NCBI GenBank assembly: GCA_002839125.1
Contig: PGXI01000073.1
Span: forward strand, 1 to 7,259
Reading direction: 5' to 3'
Origin: Tenericutes bacterium HGW-Tenericutes-5
GTDB lineage: Bacteria; Bacillota_I; Bacilli_A; Izemoplasmatales; Hujiaoplasmataceae
Length of the DNA: 7,259 bases
In this document: in pieces, positions 4,031 through 7,259 of the stretch
How positions within the stretch are numbered: the stretch's first letter is position 1
Layout: every line of letters starts with the position of its first letter
Notes under the pieces: generated by a model
Told to the model about the DNA's origin: nothing
What the model saw: the letters and a program-made list of their open reading frames with translations, nothing else
Database searches by the model: none
Made by a program: the position numbers and the translations under genes

Positions 4031-5668
4031 ATGAAAGAATTTTCAGCGTTTTACGTTGACCTTTTTGTTGAAATATGGTACGACATAGTTTTCTTTTTTA
4101 GGGAAGCTATTTGGAATAATATAATAAAACGTTTATTTGAAAATATCGTTGATTATTGGAATCTTTTAATAGAAGATTCTGTTTTGTATGAATTTAATAC
4201 TTTATCTTGGATTATGGTAGTTGTAGCCGCTGTGCTCAATTTTTCCCTAATCATTTTTTTAGTTTTACGTATTTATTTATGGATTAAGAAATATTTCTCA
4301 TTTAGAAGAATCGAAATTGAAAAGAATGAGCTCATCGAAGAAATCGCTGGGTTAAACGAAAAAGTAATCGATCTTATCGATGAAAAGAACCAAATTTTAG
4401 CTATGAAAGTATCGCAATTAGGAATCAATGCTAGATCTGGAGAAACTGGTGAAGTATATTACTCAAAAACATCTGGTGGAATGCAACCCGCTTATAGCGG
4501 TTCAGGTCCACTAAGTTCATCAGCCGCTATGGTTGCTTCAGGTTCATCTGATGCACCACAACCAACTGCTCCAGTCGGACCTTCAAGATTCGTTAAATTA
4601 ATTGCTGTAGATAAAGAATATGCTGGTAAAGATACACATATCTACATGGAAGATAGTGATTATGTCGCTTTACCGGAGTTAGTCACAAGATTTGTCAACT
4701 TTGCCGCATCACAATTAAAACTATATTACACACCAAGAATGGTTTCATACTTCTTTGCCGGTATGGCAGCTTCTAAGATTATTATCCTAGAAGGTATCTC
4801 TGGGACAGGGAAAACTTCTCTGCCTTATGCTATGGGTAAGTTCTTTGATAATCCAGCTTCAATGATATCTGTTCAACCAGCGTGGCGTGACCGTGCTGAA
4901 ATTCTTGGGTATTTAAACGAGTTTACTAAAAGATTTAATGAAACAGACTTTTTAAAGTCGTTATACGAAGCTATCTATAGAAAAGATGTTACACTAATTG
5001 TTCTTGATGAAATGAACTTAGCGAGAATTGAATATTACTTCGCTGAATTCTTATCAATAATGGAAATGCCAGATCCAAACGAATGGAAAATAGACTTAGT
5101 TCCAGATTCTAAACCGTCTGATCCATTAAAAGTTATCAATGGAAAGATAACTGTACCACTCAACATTTGGTTTGTTGGTACAGCCAATAAGGATGACTCA
5201 ACATTTACAATTACAGATAAAGTTTATGACCGTGCGATTTCTCTAGAATTTGATAGTAAAGGTGAATATTTCCAAGCACCTGAAACTAAACCAATTCATA
5301 TGTCTAGTGCTTACTTACAAGAATTGTTTGATGAAGCCTTCTACAAGTTCCCAATAAGTGAAGAAACACTTAATAACTTCAAAATTTTAGATAAATATAT
5401 CCAAGCTCATTTCCGTATCGCTTTTGGTAACAGAATCATGACTCAAGTTTATAAGTTTGTCCCTGTTTATGTTGCTTGTGGAGGAACTGAACTTGATGCA
5501 TTAGATTATATTTTTGCTTATAAGGTTTTACGTAAATTTGAAAGTTTAAACTTAGCATTCTTACAAAGCGAATTAACAGAATTAATTAATCAAATCAAGA
5601 AAATATTCGGTAAAAACGCTTTTGAAGAATCAGTTGGTTTCATTAAAAACCTACAGAAACTAGTTTAG
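4031..5668 (+). CDS. membrane-anchored McrB-like AAA+ ATPase
   Basis: This is a 545-residue protein counted from ATG 4031. Residues 1-58 are aromatic-rich and partly amphipathic. Residues 59-84 form one strong transmembrane segment followed by basic residues (I-K-K-Y-F-S-F-R-R), so the remainder should be cytoplasmic. Residues 94-129 look like a coiled coil, and 134-185 form a Ser/Gly/Pro-rich flexible linker. The AAA+ module of the McrB/dynein-related type follows: Walker A G-I-S-G-T-G-K-T-S at 255-263, Walker B L-I-V-L-D-E-M-N-L-A-R at 322-332 (Asp326, Glu327), sensor-1 F-V-G-T-A-N-K-D-D at 381-389, and a D-K-V-Y-D-R-A arginine-finger region at 396-402. The D-E-M-N-L-A-R-x-E-Y-Y-F signature is typical of McrB-like ATPases that pair with DUF2357 proteins, and such a partner follows directly. 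Known relatives act as NTP-driven motors in McrBC-type restriction. A transmembrane anchor in place of a target-reading domain is atypical. Its cellular task here is unknown. Confidence 0.85.
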   Translation: MKEFSAFYVDLFVEIWYDIVFFFREAIWNNIIKRLFENIVDYWNLLIEDSVLYEFNTLSWIMVVVAAVLNFSLIIFLVLRIYLWIKKYFSFRRIEIEKNELIEEIAGLNEKVIDLIDEKNQILAMKVSQLGINARSGETGEVYYSKTSGGMQPAYSGSGPLSSSAAMVASGSSDAPQPTAPVGPSRFVKLIAVDKEYAGKDTHIYMEDSDYVALPELVTRFVNFAASQLKLYYTPRMVSYFFAGMAASKIIILEGISGTGKTSLPYAMGKFFDNPASMISVQPAWRDRAEILGYLNEFTKRFNETDFLKSLYEAIYRKDVTLIVLDEMNLARIEYYFAEFLSIMEMPDPNEWKIDLVPDSKPSDPLKVINGKITVPLNIWFVGTANKDDSTFTITDKVYDRAISLEFDSKGEYFQAPETKPIHMSSAYLQELFDEAFYKFPISEETLNNFKILDKYIQAHFRIAFGNRIMTQVYKFVPVYVACGGTELDALDYIFAYKVLRKFESLNLAFLQSELTELINQIKKIFGKNAFEESVGFIKNLQKLV

Positions 5669-5672
5669 GAGG
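5667..5672 (+). promoter_or_regulatory. ribosome binding site overlapping the ATPase stop codon
   Basis: AGGAGG begins within the TAG stop of the ATPase gene and lies six Ts before ATG 5679. This arrangement implies tight translational coupling and balanced production of the two partners. Confidence 0.8.
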
Positions 5673-5678
5673 TTTTTT

Positions 5679-7220
5679 ATGGAAGAAGGAACCGCTAAAC
5701 GTTACTATAAGAAAATTAACACAACCTTTGAAGGTGTCAATCGTTTAGATGATTTTGCCAAGCAGTATTTAAACCTGATTGAAAGTTCAAAGTTGGAACT
5801 ATATCAAAAAGAACGTCGTGAAAGAAGAATATTCGATGACAGTTGGTTGAAAAATATTGAAGGTATTATCCCTATCATCGATAAGTTGATGCGTTCGCCT
5901 AAAGAAACCTTGAAAAAGGTTTCAGAAGTAGTACCGGTTGAAAGAGCTAAGAAGATTGACTCAAATACTATTAGACATTTAGCCGCAAACACACAGTTAA
6001 TTAAAAAGACTAATAGGAAGGGTGAAATTCAGCCTACAAAGCTTTTAACCACTTTTTCCGAACAAGAGCTTGGAACTTATGAAAACCGCTTCCTAATGAC
6101 ATTGGTTGATAAAATTTACACATTTATCGAAATAAGATTCAGATTGATTAATCATAAGATGAACACTGAATACGTTAATTTCTTAAAGGTTAATTCAACT
6201 GTTGAATACTTAGGTGCAAACATTGATTTTGATATTACTTTAAAAATCAAACGTAATATGCTTGACGATGCAGTTTGTAAGAAAAACCAAGAATTATTTG
6301 ATCGCATGAAAAATTTAAGAGACATGATGAGTAATTATAAAAATTCAAAATTCATGCGTGCAATGTCAAGTTTTGCCCCAGTAAGACCACCGATTATGAA
6401 AACCAATATTATCATGAAGAACATTGAGTTCTCTCAATGTTATGACTTATGGTTATTCCTCGATACAGTAGATAGAGTTGGTTATGAAGTAGATGTCTTG
6501 GAAAGAAATGTTCAATTTGATGAAGAATACATTAGACAAATAGAAAACACAATGATGGTTCTATATGCGACAGTAGCCAATAATCAAATTGAAGAGTTTG
6601 CCCTTTCACATGAACATCCATTTACATATCGTAAGGTTAAAGCCGCTAAGGTTTTAGAAAATGTTGAACAGGATAAGTATCTCGAATCAGGAGAATATAT
6701 CTTTAAAGACGAAACTCTTAATCAATATTTCTTAGAGCAAATCAAAAAAGACAATATTGAAAGATATAATACTTTAATCGAAGCGGGAATCCCTAAAGAC
6801 AAAAGTATTGAAATCATCCATAAGAAATTATTGGAAATAGCTGATGGAGCATTCCAAGATTTTATAAATTATACTTATAATCCTGAAGATGAAAAAGATT
6901 TAAATAAGAAGATTGAAATCCAAAATGAAATTGTAAAAGTTTACCGTGATATTGAAAAAATAAAACGAGAAAACTTGAAAGATATCGAAACTGAAAAAGC
7001 TTTAGCTACGCTACATCTAAATAATTACAAAGACGAATTAAAAAATCGTTTAGCAAAAATTAAAGCTGAAAAAGATGCAAGAAAAGCTGAAGAAAGAAGA
7101 TTAGAACTTCAAAGAAAGAAACAATTAGCTCAAGAAAGATTGGCTAAAAAGAAGAAGATTAACCGCGCGATGGAGTTATTAGAAAAAGCTGAACGCGCAA
7201 GACAACAGCAAAATAAATGA
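5679..7220 (+). CDS. DUF2357/McrC-like partner protein with long C-terminal coiled coil, apparently nuclease-free
   Basis: This 513-residue soluble protein lies ten bases after the McrB-like ATPase gene. The central part has the DUF2357 hallmarks seen in McrC-type partners. These are I-R-H-L-A-A-N-T at about 98-105, then F-S-E-Q-E-L-G-T-Y-E-N-R-F-L-M-T-L (126-142), where T-Y-E-N-R-F is the family signature, and C-Y-D-L-W-L-F-L-D-T-V (254-264), matching the Y-E-x-W-x-F-L helix of the family. In McrC-type proteins a PD-(D/E)xK nuclease normally follows. I see none here. The C-terminus instead becomes strongly charged and helical, ending in a Lys/Glu/Arg/Ala-rich coiled coil from about 404 to 513. 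It is probably a structural adaptor or regulator that joins the AAA+ ring. It ends in TGA, supporting the standard stop code. The family assignment is by recalled motifs and has moderate certainty. Confidence 0.72.
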   Translation: MEEGTAKRYYKKINTTFEGVNRLDDFAKQYLNLIESSKLELYQKERRERRIFDDSWLKNIEGIIPIIDKLMRSPKETLKKVSEVVPVERAKKIDSNTIRHLAANTQLIKKTNRKGEIQPTKLLTTFSEQELGTYENRFLMTLVDKIYTFIEIRFRLINHKMNTEYVNFLKVNSTVEYLGANIDFDITLKIKRNMLDDAVCKKNQELFDRMKNLRDMMSNYKNSKFMRAMSSFAPVRPPIMKTNIIMKNIEFSQCYDLWLFLDTVDRVGYEVDVLERNVQFDEEYIRQIENTMMVLYATVANNQIEEFALSHEHPFTYRKVKAAKVLENVEQDKYLESGEYIFKDETLNQYFLEQIKKDNIERYNTLIEAGIPKDKSIEIIHKKLLEIADGAFQDFINYTYNPEDEKDLNKKIEIQNEIVKVYRDIEKIKRENLKDIETEKALATLHLNNYKDELKNRLAKIKAEKDARKAEERRLELQRKKQLAQERLAKKKKINRAMELLEKAERARQQQNK

Positions 7221-7228
7221 GAAATAAA

Positions 7229-7235
7229 GAGGTGA
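7229..7235 (+). promoter_or_regulatory. ribosome binding site of the downstream partial gene
   Basis: GAGGTGA lies five bases before ATG 7241 and just after the preceding stop, so a further gene belongs to this transcript. Confidence 0.65.
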
Positions 7236-7240
7236 TTAAA

Positions 7241-7259
7241 ATGAAAAAACGCTTTACGC
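7241..7259 (+). CDS. start of a further gene in the cluster (truncated by window end)
   Basis: ATG follows a good SD, and the readable codons give M-K-K-R-F-T before the window ends. The gap to the previous stop is 20 bases with no terminator, so it is probably cotranscribed with the signal peptidase, ATPase and DUF2357 genes. The basic start would fit a signal peptide or membrane protein, but six residues are too few to say. Confidence 0.6.

Noticed and set aside
5804..5992. Minus-strand open frame of 62 codons inside the DUF2357 gene
   Set aside because: A shadow of the coding frame on the other strand, with no start signals and no recognisable features.
5679..7220. Calling this gene pair a functional McrBC restriction system
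   Set aside because: No nuclease motif is visible in the DUF2357 protein, and the ATPase has a transmembrane anchor instead of a DNA-reading domain.
1..7259. CRISPR array, tRNA, rRNA or insertion sequence
   Set aside because: No regularly spaced repeats, cloverleaf-type sequence, rRNA segments, transposase motifs or terminal inverted repeats flanking a gene were found on reading either strand.

Overview
The window looks like a low-GC, Gram-positive-type genome. It is strongly AT-rich, Shine-Dalgarno (SD) sequences are GGAGG-like, and stops are mostly TAA or TAG. The last complete gene ends in TGA and its neighbours encode Trp as TGG, so TGA appears to be a stop here. That argues against the Mycoplasma/Spiroplasma code and fits an Acholeplasma/Izemoplasma-like member of the Mycoplasmatota or a low-GC Bacillota. 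This placement is inferred from style, not from a marker gene.

Layout: (i) 1-1030 holds the 3' end of one alpha/beta hydrolase and a complete second one that resembles the intracellular short-chain PHA depolymerases of Bacillus. A long inverted repeat (1058-1108) follows. (ii) 1143-1389 is a regulatory leader: a consensus sigma-A-type promoter, a GEMM-I cyclic-dinucleotide riboswitch, an overlapping intrinsic terminator and further hairpins. (iii) 1390-3082 encodes two secreted proteins of the SipW-dependent/TasA-camelysin type, followed by a perfect 13-bp hairpin. (iv) From a second promoter at about 3209-3237 runs a cluster: a SipW-type (ER-type Ser/His) signal peptidase, a membrane-anchored McrB-like AAA+ ATPase, a DUF2357/McrC-like protein ending in a long coiled coil with no nuclease motif that I can see, and the first codons of another gene (7241 onward).

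How it may work together: a cyclic dinucleotide would release the terminator, because the terminator stem uses the aptamer's 3' strand. This would switch on two fibre- or matrix-like surface proteins. The SipW-type peptidase next door would mature them at the membrane. The McrB-like/DUF2357 pair, normally the motor and partner of type IV restriction (McrBC-like) systems, is here membrane-tethered and apparently nuclease-free. It is plausibly repurposed for assembly, control or protection of the envelope structure. The riboswitch, signal peptidase and AAA+ assignments are well supported by motifs. The functional link between the surface proteins and the ATPase pair is inference from gene order.
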